Shown piece after piece: positions 54,867 to 64,000 of a DNA stretch of 64,000 nt. Within the stretch, counting starts at the first letter, position 1. Each line of letters opens with the position of its first letter. The DNA is from Betaproteobacteria bacterium (lineage in GTDB: Bacteria; Pseudomonadota; Gammaproteobacteria; Burkholderiales; Rhodocyclaceae): positions 329,577-393,576 of the forward strand of contig JAHRYW010000001.1 in the NCBI GenBank assembly GCA_020621865.1, written 5' to 3'. The notes beneath the pieces were generated by a model. It saw only the letters and a program-made list of their open reading frames with translations. It had not been told where the DNA came from and made no database searches. The position numbers and the translations under genes are program-made.

Positions 54867-55508
54867 TCAGCGCCCCGGCGTCGCTGTGCCCGATGCGGCC
54901 GGCGGCCGCCGGGTCAATTCGAAATAGCGCTTGCGATCGGCGTCGTACTTGGCCTTGATCGTCTCGAAATCCTTCTTCTTTAGATCAAGCAGTTCCTGCT
55001 GCAGCCTGATTTCGTGATCGATGGCCTTCAGTTCGCGGTCAAGATCAGGGGGGAGCGTCTTTTTCTTGTAGAACTCCGCTTCATCGGCAAATTTCTTGCG
55101 TTTGCTCTGTGCCGTGTCGATGCGTGCTATTGCTGCCAGGATGGCGAAATTGACATCGGCTTCGGCCTTCTTCTGAGCCAGGTCGATGTCTTCCGGCGTG
55201 CTGTATGTGTCGAGCAGTGCCTGATCGCGCCGTCGCAACTCGCGGTCCGCTTCCTCCTGCTTTTTCTTCCGACGGTTTTCCAGGGCCTGTTCGGCTTTTT
55301 GTTCAGCCGTCAGCGGTGGGCCAACTTCCTTGACGATGTTGCCGCCGCTGTCGAGAACACGATAGGCACGGCCGCGGCACTGTTCGGGCAAGGTATCGCC
55401 GCACACGCGGCGACCGCTGCTGGGGTCGTGGCAACAATAAAACTCGTTAGCCCCCTGTGCCGAGGTGGCCAATAAAAAGAGGATGGGAGCCAGGATGCGG
55501 CTACGCAT
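54867..55508 (-). CDS. Exported DUF4124-like protein with coiled coil
   Basis: 213 residues from [20 protein letters not shown], a signal peptide. A short Cys-rich N-terminal domain ([16 protein letters not shown] then LPEQC) of the DUF4124 type is followed by a long Lys/Glu-rich helix (about 65-190) likely to be a coiled coil. Members are periplasmic; function unknown. It overlaps the pyrE stop by a few bases. An ATG three codons earlier is also possible. Confidence 0.75.
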   Translation of the reverse strand: MRSRILAPILFLLATSAQGANEFYCCHDPSSGRRVCGDTLPEQCRGRAYRVLDSGGNIVKEVGPPLTAEQKAEQALENRRKKKQEEADRELRRRDQALLDTYSTPEDIDLAQKKAEADVNFAILAAIARIDTAQSKRKKFADEAEFYKKKTLPPDLDRELKAIDHEIRLQQELLDLKKKDFETIKAKYDADRKRYFELTRRPPAASGTATPGR

Positions 55509-56142
55509 CGACACCATACTGCTCGCGATAATTGGCGACTGCGGCGCGATGAGCCGCGAAATCCGGGCGCCCGGAAAGGAAGGTCATCAGGTCCTTCAGG
55601 CCGGCTACCGCTACGACCGGGATACCGTAGTCCCGTTGTACTTCCTGGACAGCGGAAAGCTCGCCCTGGCCACGTTCCTGGCGGTCCAGCGCAATCAACA
55701 CGCCGGCTGGGGTGGCGCCTGCGGCGCGAATCAATTCCACTGATTCGCGTACGGACGTGCCCGCTGAAATCACGTCGTCCACGATCAGCACGCGACCGGT
55801 CAGCGGTGCGCCGACGATACTGCCGCCTTCGCCATGATCCTTGGCTTCCTTGCGATTGAAGGCAAACGGGAAGTTCCGCCCTCTTTGGGCAAGGGCAATG
55901 GCGATCGCCGCAACCAGCGGGATGCCCTTGTAGGCCGGGCCGAACAGCATGTCGAACTGAACGCCGCCAGCTTCGGCAGCTTTGGCGTAGAATTCCGCGA
56001 GGCGACCAAGCGAGTTGCCGTCATTGAACAAACCGGCGTTGAAAAAATAAGGCGACAACCGGCCGGCCTTGGTCTTGAATTCGCCAAAGCGCAAAACTTG
56101 GCAGTCGACCGCAAACTCGATGAAATCCTGACGAAAATCCAT
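55501..56142 (-). CDS. pyrE: Orotate phosphoribosyltransferase
   Basis: 213 residues. It converts orotate and PRPP to OMP in pyrimidine synthesis. The PRPP-binding loop [20 protein letters not shown] and the flexible loop [15 protein letters not shown] are intact, and [14 protein letters not shown] is the N-terminal signature. The start at [10 protein letters not shown] matches the family; it is divergent from xthA, with 47 nt between. Confidence 0.95.
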   Translation of the reverse strand: MDFRQDFIEFAVDCQVLRFGEFKTKAGRLSPYFFNAGLFNDGNSLGRLAEFYAKAAEAGGVQFDMLFGPAYKGIPLVAAIAIALAQRGRNFPFAFNRKEAKDHGEGGSIVGAPLTGRVLIVDDVISAGTSVRESVELIRAAGATPAGVLIALDRQERGQGELSAVQEVQRDYGIPVVAVAGLKDLMTFLSGRPDFAAHRAAVANYREQYGVDA

Positions 56143-56189
56143 ATCTTCCCAATCTGAATGGCCGGGACAACGCGGCCAATTTGAGCACA

Positions 56190-56969
56190 ATGTTACGCAT
56201 CATCTCCCTGAATCTCAATGGTATCCGCTCCGCCTGGAACAAAAATGTTCTGCCTTGGGCTGCTGCGCAGAACGCCGACATCGTTTGTTTGCAGGAACTG
56301 AAAGCGCAATTGCCCGATCTGACGCCGGAAATGATGGCGCCAGATGGTATGCGGGCTTTCTATCATTGCGCTGAAAAAAAGGGTTACAGCGGGGTCGGCA
56401 TCTGGAGCAGACGCGAACCCGATCGCGTCGTCGAGGGCTTTGATGGGGGCGAGTTCGATGCCGAGGGACGCTATATTCGGGCTGATTTCGGTAATTTGTC
56501 GGTTATATCGCTCTATCTGCCATCGGGATCTTCCTCGCCGGAGCGGCAGGAGGCCAAATTCCGCTTTCTGGATGTGTTTTTCCCCCAGATGCAAGCCTTG
56601 AGGGATGAAGGGCGGGAGATCGTCCTGTGCGGTGACTGGAATATCGCGCACCAGGCTATTGATCTGAAAAACTGGAAATCGAATCAGAAAAATTCAGGTT
56701 TCTTGCCCGAGGAGCGTGCCTGGTTGACCAAGGTCTTTGACGAACTGGGCTGGGTCGACGTCTATCGCCGCCTGCACCCGGAGGCGACGGATGCTTGCTA
56801 CACATGGTGGAGCAATCGTGGTCAGGCCTGGGCCAAGAATGTCGGGTGGCGGATCGACTACCAGATTGCCACAGTGGGTATCGCTGAGACTGCGTGCAGA
56901 TCTGAAGTCTACAAAGCCGAGCGATTTTCCGACCACGCCCCCCTTATCATCGATTACAACTTTAAATAG
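56190..56969 (+). CDS. xthA: Exodeoxyribonuclease III / AP endonuclease
   Basis: 259 residues of the exonuclease-endonuclease-phosphatase family: [22 protein letters not shown] with the metal-binding Glu, [15 protein letters not shown], and the final [11 protein letters not shown] with the catalytic Asp-His. It repairs abasic sites and blocked 3' ends. The ATG at 56190 is preferred to an upstream TTG in frame. Confidence 0.94.
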   Translation: MLRIISLNLNGIRSAWNKNVLPWAAAQNADIVCLQELKAQLPDLTPEMMAPDGMRAFYHCAEKKGYSGVGIWSRREPDRVVEGFDGGEFDAEGRYIRADFGNLSVISLYLPSGSSSPERQEAKFRFLDVFFPQMQALRDEGREIVLCGDWNIAHQAIDLKNWKSNQKNSGFLPEERAWLTKVFDELGWVDVYRRLHPEATDACYTWWSNRGQAWAKNVGWRIDYQIATVGIAETACRSEVYKAERFSDHAPLIIDYNFK

Positions 56970-57046
56970 ACATCCAAAGTGAATTGATTTCGCTACGCGC
57001 TAGGGATACTCTGTAGTTCTGCTTAACCGTCAAACGAGGTTCAAAA

Positions 57047-57361
57047 ATGTCTGACCAAATGACTGCTGCCAACAAGGAAAAACTGGTTTCCGATCTGAAG
57101 GTCGTAATCTCCGATACCGAGGAACTGTTGCGTGCAACGGCTGGTGCTGCCGGCGACAAAGTGGGTGAGTTGCGTGAGCGTCTGGGCGTTCGCCTGCGTG
57201 ATGCCAAGGAGCGCGTGGTCGATCTGGAAGTCGCGCTGATCGACAAGACCAAGGCTGCCGCCCGGGCAACGGACGATTTCGTCCATGAGGAACCATGGAA
57301 GGCTGTCGGCGTCGCCGCTGCGCTGGGTCTAGCGCTGGGCGTGCTGATCGGCCGTCGCTAA
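57047..57361 (+). CDS. DUF883 (ElaB/YqjD) membrane-anchored protein
   Basis: 104 residues: a long amphipathic helix (1-75) and one C-terminal membrane segment (AVGVAAALGLALGVLIGRR) ending in the Gly-x-x-x-Gly and Arg pair typical of ElaB/YqjD. E. coli YqjD binds ribosomes at the inner membrane in stationary phase. First of four co-directional small genes. Confidence 0.88.
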   Translation: MSDQMTAANKEKLVSDLKVVISDTEELLRATAGAAGDKVGELRERLGVRLRDAKERVVDLEVALIDKTKAAARATDDFVHEEPWKAVGVAAALGLALGVLIGRR

Positions 57362-57365
57362 GCGC

Positions 57366-57770
57366 ATGACCGAACCCGCAGGCGGCGAGGGGCGAGAGGG
57401 CCTCTTCTCCGCCTTGAAGAACATCGTCGCGACACTGATCGCGACAGGTAAGGCGCGTGCCGAACTGTTTGTTACAGAGCTTGAAGAGGAGAAGATCCGC
57501 TTCGTCGCACTCTGTTCGAAGGCAATCGGCGCCGCCTTTCTGCTCGCAATCGGTGCGATCCTGGCAGTCTGCTGCCTGGCGCTTGTATTCTGGGAGCAGC
57601 GGATAATCGTGTTCGGCGTATTTGCCTTGCTGTTCATTGGCACAGGCTTGTTTCTGGTCTCTTCGATCAGGCAACAAACCAGTCAGCGCGGCAGGATGTT
57701 CAGAGCCAGTTTGTCCGAATTCGAGGAAGATCTGGCGCAGTTGCGCCGCTATCGCGACAGGGCAGAATGA
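57366..57770 (+). CDS. Phage holin family / YqjE-like membrane protein
   Basis: 134 residues with two membrane helices (AIGAAFLLAIGAILAVCCLA and IIVFGVFALLFIGTGLFLV) and charged ends, as in YqjE/DUF1469. Despite the family name this is a chromosomal membrane protein, not a lysis gene. 4 nt after the DUF883 gene; overlaps the next by 4 nt. Confidence 0.82.
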   Translation: MTEPAGGEGREGLFSALKNIVATLIATGKARAELFVTELEEEKIRFVALCSKAIGAAFLLAIGAILAVCCLALVFWEQRIIVFGVFALLFIGTGLFLVSSIRQQTSQRGRMFRASLSEFEEDLAQLRRYRDRAE

Positions 57771-58060
57771 ATCCGAAGCTGCTCGAACTGGCGACGCGGC
57801 ATGGTGCGCTCAAGGCGCGTATTGACGAACAGCGTCGTACTCTGGCGCGGCAAGTTGCTCCACTGGAGGCTGCGCTGGCCAAGGGTGATACGGTACTCCG
57901 TGGCGTTGACTGGCTGAAGCATCATCCAGCCGCTATCGGAATCGCGGTTGCTGCGGCCGTTGCCATGCGCCCCAAGCGTGCTTGGCGCTGGGCGAGGCGT
58001 AGTTTCTTCCTTTGGCGCGGTTGGCAAGCCCTCAGAAAATCCCTGTCCGGAGATCGTTAA
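57767..58060 (+). CDS. YqjK-like protein
   Basis: 97 residues: LLELATRHGALKARIDEQRR is the YqjK-type start, and DWLKHHPAAIGIAVAAAVAM a weak membrane segment, followed by an Arg/Trp-rich tail. Completes the yqjD-yqjE-yqjK order known from enterobacteria. Function unknown. Confidence 0.78.
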   Translation: MNPKLLELATRHGALKARIDEQRRTLARQVAPLEAALAKGDTVLRGVDWLKHHPAAIGIAVAAAVAMRPKRAWRWARRSFFLWRGWQALRKSLSGDR

Positions 58061-58062
58061 AA

Positions 58063-58371
58063 ATGGCGGAACTGCCGCCCCAAGAGTTGGCGTTGCCCGC
58101 GTGGTGGCGGCAGATGATTTCATCACATAGACGAGAGGCTCGGCGTATTCTGGCCGAGCTGATGGCGACACGCGGCATCATGCCGCTCCTGATGAAGGCG
58201 CGAAACGGTGAGCGCTGGACACTGGCCGAAAAGGATGAGCTATTGACTCATTTGCGGCGGATGGCCCACCTCTCTCCTTATCTGATCGCCTTGCTGTTAC
58301 CGGGGTCCGTGCTGCTGCTGCCGATTTATGCTTGGTGGCTGGATCGGCGGCGTCTCAGGCGAGGCGACTAG
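58063..58371 (+). CDS. Small membrane protein of unknown function
   Basis: 102 residues. Amphipathic N-terminal helices are followed by LSPYLIALLLPGSVLLLPIY, a membrane hairpin, and an Arg-rich end. The pattern LLPGSxLLLPxYAWWLDRR slightly recalls the LETM1 membrane region, but I do not claim homology. It starts 2 nt after the yqjK-like gene and converges on ampG, overlapping it by 17 nt. Confidence 0.6.
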   Translation: MAELPPQELALPAWWRQMISSHRREARRILAELMATRGIMPLLMKARNGERWTLAEKDELLTHLRRMAHLSPYLIALLLPGSVLLLPIYAWWLDRRRLRRGD

Positions 58372-59626
58372 CTTCAGCCGGTTCGCCGCTCCATGGTGCA
58401 ACCTTGAGCAGCAGAAGCATTCCCGGTACGGCCAGTCCGGCACATAGCCAGAAAAAGTTGTACCAGCCCAGTGTTTCCACCAGCCAGCCGGCAGATGCGT
58501 TGATAAAAGTGCGCGGGACAGCAGCCAGGCTGGTGAACAACGCCATCTGGGTCGCGGTATAGGCAGGGTGGGTCGAGCGCGCGATGAAGGCGACGAAGGC
58601 GGCGGTGCCGAGACCGACCCCCAGCGCTTCGAGACCGATGACAAAGGCCAGCGCAAAGCGTTCACTGGCGCCGATGTTGTCATAATGTCCTTGAACCGCC
58701 AGCCAAGCGAAACCGAATATTGATACCAGCTGGACGATGCCGAATAGCCATAGTGCCCTATTGATTCCCAATCTGATCATCCACAAGCCACCGAGCAGGG
58801 CGCCGATTACTGCCGGCCACAAACCGGCATGCTTGGCGATCAGGCCGATGTCGGTTTTGGTAAAACCCATGTCAAGATAAAACGGGGTGGCCAACGCAGT
58901 GCATAGGCTGTCGCCCAGCTTGTAGAGAAAAATGAAGCCAAGGACCATCGCGGCGCCGCGCCAACCCTGGCGGCCGATGAATTCGTTGAATGGTTCGGTA
59001 ACAGCCTGGCGCAAGGACTTGGGCGCTCCCTTGATTTGCGGTTCACTGACCAGCCAGGCCATGACCATCCCGGGAATCATGAAGGTGCCGGTGATCCAGA
59101 AAACCTCGTTCCAGGGCAGGCGATCAGCCAGGATCAGCGATAGAGAACCTGGGACAAGGCCGGCGATGCGATAGGCATTGACATGGACGGCATTGCCCAG
59201 GCCCAGTTCATTGTCTTCCAGAATTTCCCTGCGAAATGCGTCTACCGCAATATCCTGAGTTCCGGACAGAAAGGCGAGCAGGGTGGCAAGCCACAGGATG
59301 GGCCAGATGCTTTCTTTGGGGTCGAAACCGCCAAGGGAGCCAATGGCGAACAACAGGCCGATTTGGGTGACCAGCATCCAGCCCCGGCGACGGCCGAAGC
59401 CGGGAATACTGAAACGGTCCAGCAAAGGCGACCAGAGGAACTTCCAGGTGTAGGGGAACTGGATCAGCGCGAAGAAGCCTATCGTTTTCAGATCGACCCC
59501 CTCGCTGCGCAGCCAGGCAGGCAGGAGGTTGAGCAGCAGATAGAGCGGCAGGCCGGACGAAAAGCCGGTGAAGATGCAGATCAACATCTTCCGGCTGAGC
59601 AGGGCAGCGAGCCAGGCCGGCATCAA
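58355..59626 (-). CDS. ampG: AmpG-family muropeptide permease
   Basis: 423 residues, twelve predicted helices of the major facilitator type. GFSSGLPLYLLLNLLPAWLR, LWSPLLDRFSIPGFGRRRGW and GTQDIAVDAFRREIL are AmpG signatures. It imports anhydro-muropeptides for cell-wall recycling and beta-lactamase signalling. Its start overlaps the metW stop by 4 nt, so it is the last gene after metX-metW. Confidence 0.92.
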   Translation of the reverse strand: MMPAWLAALLSRKMLICIFTGFSSGLPLYLLLNLLPAWLRSEGVDLKTIGFFALIQFPYTWKFLWSPLLDRFSIPGFGRRRGWMLVTQIGLLFAIGSLGGFDPKESIWPILWLATLLAFLSGTQDIAVDAFRREILEDNELGLGNAVHVNAYRIAGLVPGSLSLILADRLPWNEVFWITGTFMIPGMVMAWLVSEPQIKGAPKSLRQAVTEPFNEFIGRQGWRGAAMVLGFIFLYKLGDSLCTALATPFYLDMGFTKTDIGLIAKHAGLWPAVIGALLGGLWMIRLGINRALWLFGIVQLVSIFGFAWLAVQGHYDNIGASERFALAFVIGLEALGVGLGTAAFVAFIARSTHPAYTATQMALFTSLAAVPRTFINASAGWLVETLGWYNFFWLCAGLAVPGMLLLLKVAPWSGEPAEASRLA

Positions 59627-60234
59627 TGCTTTTGGGTCAGGCGATAAACGGCCAGGCTACCCAGGAAATTGACCTCGCGATTGTCCTTGGCCTGGACAAT
59701 GTTGCCGCCCTCATCGAGGACGTGGCGTTCCCGGATGATCAGTCCCATCTGGTCGCACAGTGCCTCGAAATCGAGCAGTGTGAAAAAGCGCACGTTGGGC
59801 GAGTCATACCATTGGTAGGGCAGATCCTCTGATACCGGCATGCGGCCATCCAGAACAGAACGCAGGTTTTTCCAGTAGGCGAAATTCGGGAAGGAAACCA
59901 CTGCTTCACGACCTACGCGCAGCATTTCACGCAGTATTCCCTCGGTGTGACGGACCGTTTGCAGGGTACGCGACAGGACGACATGATCGAAGGCCTGATC
60001 GGCGAATTCATCGAGGCCTCGCTCCAGGTTGCCTTGGATGACATTGACGCCCTTTTTTATTGCAGCAAGGATATTGGCATCCTCGATCTCGACGCCCCAG
60101 CCCTTGACGCCTCGAGTATCGATCAGGTGCTTGAGCAGGGTGCCGTCGCCGCAGCCGAGGTCGAGAACACGATGTCCGGGTTCGATCCAGCCGGCGATCA
60201 CTTCGAAATCCGGGCGGTCCAAGGTATGGGTCAT
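59623..60234 (-). CDS. metW: Methionine biosynthesis protein MetW
   Basis: 203 residues with a SAM-dependent methyltransferase-like fold: [27 protein letters not shown] and [12 protein letters not shown]. MetW is always coupled to MetX and is needed for full acyltransferase activity in several proteobacteria. Overlaps metX by 4 nt. Confidence 0.93.
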   Translation of the reverse strand: MTHTLDRPDFEVIAGWIEPGHRVLDLGCGDGTLLKHLIDTRGVKGWGVEIEDANILAAIKKGVNVIQGNLERGLDEFADQAFDHVVLSRTLQTVRHTEGILREMLRVGREAVVSFPNFAYWKNLRSVLDGRMPVSEDLPYQWYDSPNVRFFTLLDFEALCDQMGLIIRERHVLDEGGNIVQAKDNREVNFLGSLAVYRLTQKH

Positions 60235-61355
60235 AGCTTGATGTTCCGCAGATAGGCATCGACCACACCGTGATAATGGGGGTCAGCCATCAGGAAAGAA
60301 TCGTGGCCAAAATTGAGATCGATCTCGGCATAGGATACGTTGCGGCCATTGGCCAGCAGGGCGGCAACGATTTCTTTCGAGCGGGCTGGCGTGAAACGCC
60401 AGTCGGTCGTGAAGGAAACGATCAGGAAATTGGCCTGGGTGCGTCCCATTGTGGCCGTCAGATTGCCATCATCCTCACGCGACGGGTCGAAATAATCGAG
60501 CGCCTTGGTCATCAGCAGGTAGGTGTTGGCGTCGAAATACCCGGCAAACTTGTCGCCCTGGTAACGCAGGTAGGACTCCACCTGGAATTCGACATCGAAA
60601 TCGAAGGAGAAGGAACCGTTGCGTAGTTCTCGTCCAAATTTCTCGCCCATCTGGTCGTCGGACAGGTAAGTGATATGGCCGAGCATGCGCGCCAGGCGCA
60701 GGCCGCGTAGCGGCCGGGTGTTGTGTTCGTAGTAATAACCGCCGTGGAAATCCGGATCGGTCAGGATGGCCTGGCGGGCAACGTCATTGAAGGCGATGTT
60801 CTGTGCCGATAATTTGGGCGCGGCGGCGATTACGATGGCGTTGCGGACGCGTTCGGGGAAGGTGATGCTCCAGCGCAAGGCCTGCATGCCGCCCAGGCTG
60901 CCGCCCATGACGGCTGCCCAGGTATCGATGCCGAGCAGGTCGGCAAGTTTGGCCTGCGCATGCACCCAGTCGTTGACGGCAACGATGGGAAAATCGGCAC
61001 CCCAGGGTTTTCCAGTCGCCGGATTAATCGAGGACGGGCCGGTCGAGCCGTGGCAACCGCCCAGATTGTTCAGGCAGACAATGAAGAAGCGATCGGTGTC
61101 GAGAGGGCGACCAGGGCCGACAATGTTGTCCCACCAGCCGATGTTGTCCGGTTGGTCTGCATAACGACCGGCAAGGTGGTGGTGGCCGGAAAGCGCGTGG
61201 CAGACCAGGATGGCGTTCGACTTGGCTGCGTTGAGCGCGCCGTAGGTTTCATAGGTCAGATCGTATGCCGGCAGTACGCTGCCGCTACGCAAGTGCAATG
61301 GCTGGTCGAAGTGAGCGTGCTGTGCGGTGACGATGCCGACGGATTGTCCTGACAT
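60231..61355 (-). CDS. metX: Homoserine O-acyltransferase MetX
   Basis: 374 residues, alpha/beta hydrolase fold. [38 protein letters not shown], nucleophile elbow [11 protein letters not shown] and the final FGHDSFLM with the catalytic Asp/His region fit MetX. Acetyl- versus succinyl-CoA preference cannot be settled from motifs; MetW linkage suggests the proteobacterial succinyl type. A terminator-like hairpin lies 15 nt before the ATG. Confidence 0.93.
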   Translation of the reverse strand: MSGQSVGIVTAQHAHFDQPLHLRSGSVLPAYDLTYETYGALNAAKSNAILVCHALSGHHHLAGRYADQPDNIGWWDNIVGPGRPLDTDRFFIVCLNNLGGCHGSTGPSSINPATGKPWGADFPIVAVNDWVHAQAKLADLLGIDTWAAVMGGSLGGMQALRWSITFPERVRNAIVIAAAPKLSAQNIAFNDVARQAILTDPDFHGGYYYEHNTRPLRGLRLARMLGHITYLSDDQMGEKFGRELRNGSFSFDFDVEFQVESYLRYQGDKFAGYFDANTYLLMTKALDYFDPSREDDGNLTATMGRTQANFLIVSFTTDWRFTPARSKEIVAALLANGRNVSYAEIDLNFGHDSFLMADPHYHGVVDAYLRNIKL

Positions 61356-61369
61356 GCTGTTCCTGAAAC

Positions 61370-61417
61370 AAAAAAACCCAGTTGGCCTGAAACGCGAACT
61401 CGTCGGGCGCACTGGGT
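61370..61417 (-). promoter_or_regulatory. Terminator-like hairpin in the metX leader
   Basis: On the minus strand ACCCAGT and ACTGGGT pair across a 28-nt loop and are followed at once by seven T residues, 15 nt before the metX start. The neighbouring gene upstream points away, so nothing else is transcribed into it from that side. This arrangement suits attenuation or a riboswitch; I could not match a known SAM or SAH riboswitch by eye. Confidence 0.5.
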
Positions 61418-61538
61418 GGTTCCCGTTTTAGCGGTATTTGTACGCGCCCGCAATCAGAGTTCAAATCGGCGCGGCTGGATGTTTCCAGCGTTTTCGGACA
61501 ATACCGAGCAGGGGGGCAAAAGTCAATTGATCGCAACG

Positions 61539-61551
61539 CTTATGCGATAAG
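61539..61551. promoter_or_regulatory. CTTAT-GCG-ATAAG inverted repeat between metX and pilZ genes
   Basis: A perfect 5-3-5 inverted repeat in the divergent promoter region, 57 nt before the PilZ gene start. It could be an operator for either gene; no known consensus recognised. Confidence 0.3.
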
Positions 61552-61607
61552 TGGTAGCTCTGCTAAATTTTGTTAAACTCCAGAGAAATCAATTTTCTAG
61601 AATACAT

Positions 61608-62216
61608 ATGGCGCACATTCAGGAACAACGGCGACACCAGCGTATCCGTTTCTCCACTCCGCCAACGGTAAGGATTGGATACGGCGGTGCGGTTAGCGAG
61701 GGAACGATCGAGAATCTCTCCTTGTCCGGATTGATGCTGCGCACGGAACTCCCATTGGAAATCTCGCGCAACATTGGTTGCGAGTTCAGGATTTTCGATT
61801 CACCGGTAATCGATGTGCCGGCTAACGTGGTTAGTCGTGTCGGGAACCTGTTCGGTGTGCGTTTCCAGCCCGGTCCGATCAGCCAGGTCCTGATTGAAGA
61901 TGCGATCAACGTCGCCCTGGCTTCCGGCAAGGCCTCTATCCTTGCCATGCGCGAGCTCGGCGGGAAAAAAATCATGCGTATCTCCGGTGGCCTGTCAGGT
62001 GCCTTGCGCAGTGACTTCATGCATGCCTTGACTCGCGTCGGCGTCGATGAGATTGACGTCGAGGGCGTAACCTCGGTTGAACAAGCGGGCTTGGCCTTGT
62101 GTCTGGTTGCTGTCACCCGGCACGGCGTGCCTATCGGCGCCCAATCCGCCTGTTTTTCCGAGGCATGGAAATCGGCACTGGCCGTACCTGGTGACTATGC
62201 CGAGCAGGGGCTTTGA
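61608..62216 (+). CDS. PilZ-domain protein
   Basis: 202 residues. RRHQRIRFSTP supplies the RxxxR and IENLSLSGLMLR the (D/N)xSxxG motif for c-di-GMP binding in the first 100 residues. The second half (KKIMRISGGLSGALRSDFMH, EIDVEGVTSVEQAGLALC) may be a STAS-like domain, only a suggestion. The receptor gene starts 3 nt after its stop, so both are probably one transcript. Confidence 0.82.
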   Translation: MAHIQEQRRHQRIRFSTPPTVRIGYGGAVSEGTIENLSLSGLMLRTELPLEISRNIGCEFRIFDSPVIDVPANVVSRVGNLFGVRFQPGPISQVLIEDAINVALASGKASILAMRELGGKKIMRISGGLSGALRSDFMHALTRVGVDEIDVEGVTSVEQAGLALCLVAVTRHGVPIGAQSACFSEAWKSALAVPGDYAEQGL

Positions 62217-62219
62217 GCA

Positions 62220-64000
62220 GTGAATACCGGATTTCGACCATCACTCCCGCTGTTGGTAATGCTGGCAGGCTGGGAGTTCTGTAGTGCAGCCCTGGCGGCC
62301 GACGAGGACATTTATTTCAGCGAGTTGCCGGTGGTGGCCTCCGTCAGCCGTTTACCCCAGCGTCTGGCCGATGCGCCCACTGCCGTGACGGTTATCGATC
62401 GAGACATGATCAGGGGGTCGGGCGCGCGGGATCTCAATGATGTCTTTCGGCTGATTCCGGGTTTCCAGACCTATCCGAACAATACCGAACCCGCCAAGGT
62501 CACCTACCACGGCATGGGGGATGGCGATTATTCCTCGCGGGTACAGGTGTTGATAGACGGACGTTCGATGTATTCGCCGCTATTCGACGGCGGTGTGAAT
62601 TGGGTTACCTTGCCGGTGGCGCTGGAGGATATCGAACGCATCGAGGTGGTACGTGGCACCAATGCGGTTTCCTACGGCAGCAATGCCTTCCTTGGCGTCA
62701 TTAATATCATTACCGTCGATCCGGCCTTGGTGCGCGGGGTTTCTGTTTCGACCAGCTATGGTAACCAGAACGTCCGCGACTATACCTTGCGGACCGGCGG
62801 CAAGATCGGCGAGGTCGGAGATTTTCGTTTTACCTTCAAGCAGCAGAATGATGATGGTCTGGCGAATAAATTCGACTGGATAGACTCGTATCACTCGCGG
62901 CTGTTTGATTTTCGGGCCGATTTTGCACTGTCCGAGCGCGATAGCCTGCAATTCAGTGCAGGACAGGTTGAAGCCATCACCCAAGCGGGCAGGTTGAACC
63001 TGAAACCAAACCCTGATCTGGTGTTCGGTCAATGGACCGACCCGATTCGCCCTGTGCGTCAGACGAATACCTACGCCCAACTGCTGTGGCGCAGAGTATT
63101 GTCGCCGGTTTCCGATCTCCAGGTGCGCTATTCCTACATGGTTGATCGGTCGGACGATACCTTCAGCATTAATGTCCCCCCTCTTCCTTTTCCAGGATGG
63201 GGAGCAGGAAGGAGGGTCGATATTAACCAGACCGGGGACGAAGGCACTCGTCATGAACTGGAGTTGCAGCACAGCCTGAAACTGGCCGATGTGACGCGCC
63301 TTGTCTGGGGCGCAAGTTGGCGTAACGACGCGGTGCGGTCGGCGTGGACATTTCCAGGTCAAGGAACCTTGCACCGGGACATAGGGCGGGTTTTCGGCAA
63401 TCTGGAATGGAAGCCGGTCAATTGGTTCACCGGCAATCTCGGCTTGGCCGGGGAGCATGACTCGATGGCAGGTTCGCACGCTTCGCCGCGAGTCAGTACG
63501 AATTTTCACCTGAATCAGGAAAACACGATTCGCCTGGGTTTTTCGCGGGCAAATCGTACCCCCAGTACCTCCAATCTGTTCGGTGACCAAAAGTATCCGC
63601 TGCCGCCGGCTTTGTCTGTGCAGTTATATACCGGCAACCCGAATCTGCCGTCCGAGCGCCTGGATACCTGGGAAATTGGTTACCTAGGCGATTGGCGTCA
63701 ACTACGGGCTAGCCTTGATGTACGCCTGTTCGACGAAAGCATTTCTAATCGTTTATACAATCTCGAGTTGCCAGCGGGCGATCGGACCACTATTCCGATT
63801 CAGGACGTTCATATTCGGGGCCTGGAATACCAGTTTAAATGGCAGCCTTTCGATGCTACCCGTATCGTCCTGAGCCAGACTTACAGCAAGATCGACAGCG
63901 AATATTTGCCGGGAGTGCTCTCGATCGTTGGAACCTCTAGTGAAAAAATTGCGAATTTCACCAATTACTCGATGCCGCGCCAGTCGACTTCGGTGCTGTT
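62220..64000 (+). CDS. TonB-dependent receptor, partial (runs off the window)
   Basis: At least 593 residues from a GTG start directly after the PilZ gene. A signal peptide (LPLLVMLAGWEFCSAALA) is followed by a plug domain (LADAPTAVTVIDRDMIRGSG, DLNDVFRLIPGFQTY, VLIDGRSMYSPLF, IERIEVVRGTNAVSYGSNAF) and beta-barrel strands. The TonB box may be DIYFSELPVVASV. The frame is open to the last base, so the C-terminus is missing. Ligand unknown; receptors of this kind coupled to PilZ or kinase genes often have sensory roles. Confidence 0.88.
   Translation, partial: MNTGFRPSLPLLVMLAGWEFCSAALAADEDIYFSELPVVASVSRLPQRLADAPTAVTVIDRDMIRGSGARDLNDVFRLIPGFQTYPNNTEPAKVTYHGMGDGDYSSRVQVLIDGRSMYSPLFDGGVNWVTLPVALEDIERIEVVRGTNAVSYGSNAFLGVINIITVDPALVRGVSVSTSYGNQNVRDYTLRTGGKIGEVGDFRFTFKQQNDDGLANKFDWIDSYHSRLFDFRADFALSERDSLQFSAGQVEAITQAGRLNLKPNPDLVFGQWTDPIRPVRQTNTYAQLLWRRVLSPVSDLQVRYSYMVDRSDDTFSINVPPLPFPGWGAGRRVDINQTGDEGTRHELELQHSLKLADVTRLVWGASWRNDAVRSAWTFPGQGTLHRDIGRVFGNLEWKPVNWFTGNLGLAGEHDSMAGSHASPRVSTNFHLNQENTIRLGFSRANRTPSTSNLFGDQKYPLPPALSVQLYTGNPNLPSERLDTWEIGYLGDWRQLRASLDVRLFDESISNRLYNLELPAGDRTTIPIQDVHIRGLEYQFKWQPFDATRIVLSQTYSKIDSEYLPGVLSIVGTSSEKIANFTNYSMPRQSTSVL

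Noticed and set aside
61440-61500. tRNA-like GTTCAAATC near the metX leader
   Set aside because: The flanking bases do not form a T-arm stem and no acceptor or anticodon arm can be drawn.

Overview
The window looks like the chromosome of a betaproteobacterium, most probably of the Rhodocyclales (Dechloromonas/Azonexus-like). This is inferred from gene content: class I phaC, the ubiUVT genes for oxygen-independent ubiquinone synthesis, mreBCD-mrdA-rodA-rlpA divergent from gatCAB, metXW, and a DUF883/holin-like/YqjK cluster. No rRNA or tRNA was seen to confirm it.

Positions 1-14,230 are accessory and defence-rich. They hold the end of hsdR, a GIY-YIG-like gene, hsdM, hsdS and an Abi_2/HEPN gene (a type I restriction locus with two additions), then a NYN ribonuclease-like protein with LOTUS/OST-HTH-type repeats. 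Next comes a defective Tn7/Tn5053-like transposon. I place its ends at 6971 and 14031 from matching TGTGCCGTTA termini, a near-perfect 5-bp target duplication and clusters of a GGACA..TTATGCTTTAT motif. It carries tniQ, tniB, a tniA missing its N-terminal half, and cargo: a membrane-anchored Mrr-type nuclease, a DUF3644/HEPN-like gene and a Bax-inhibitor-1 family gene. A relic of another hsdS C-terminus lies just outside its right end.

Positions 14,568-22,850 hold signalling genes (HD-GYP, two histidine kinases), a deaminase, a cupin protein and a second copy of the Bax-inhibitor block, about 97% identical in protein to the copy inside the transposon. Positions 22,855-25,100 carry an inorganic-carbon module: a LysR regulator divergent from sbtA-sbtB (bicarbonate transporter and its PII-like partner). 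A GNAT-carbonic anhydrase fusion at 34.9-36.0 kb may belong to the same physiology.

From 25,189 to the end the window is mainly core genome: ubiX, rapZ, M20 hydrolase, HMG-CoA lyase, LOG protein, phaC, PAS-PP2C phosphatase, ubiTVU with an FNR-type box, a response regulator fused to an anti-sigma-type kinase, the cell-elongation operon, gatCAB, pyrE, xthA, ampG, metWX with a terminator hairpin in the metX leader, a PilZ protein and a TonB-dependent receptor that runs off the end. A short dispersed repeat with core GACCGTAGCAT recurs through this core part in both coding and non-coding DNA and was not noticed in the accessory region.
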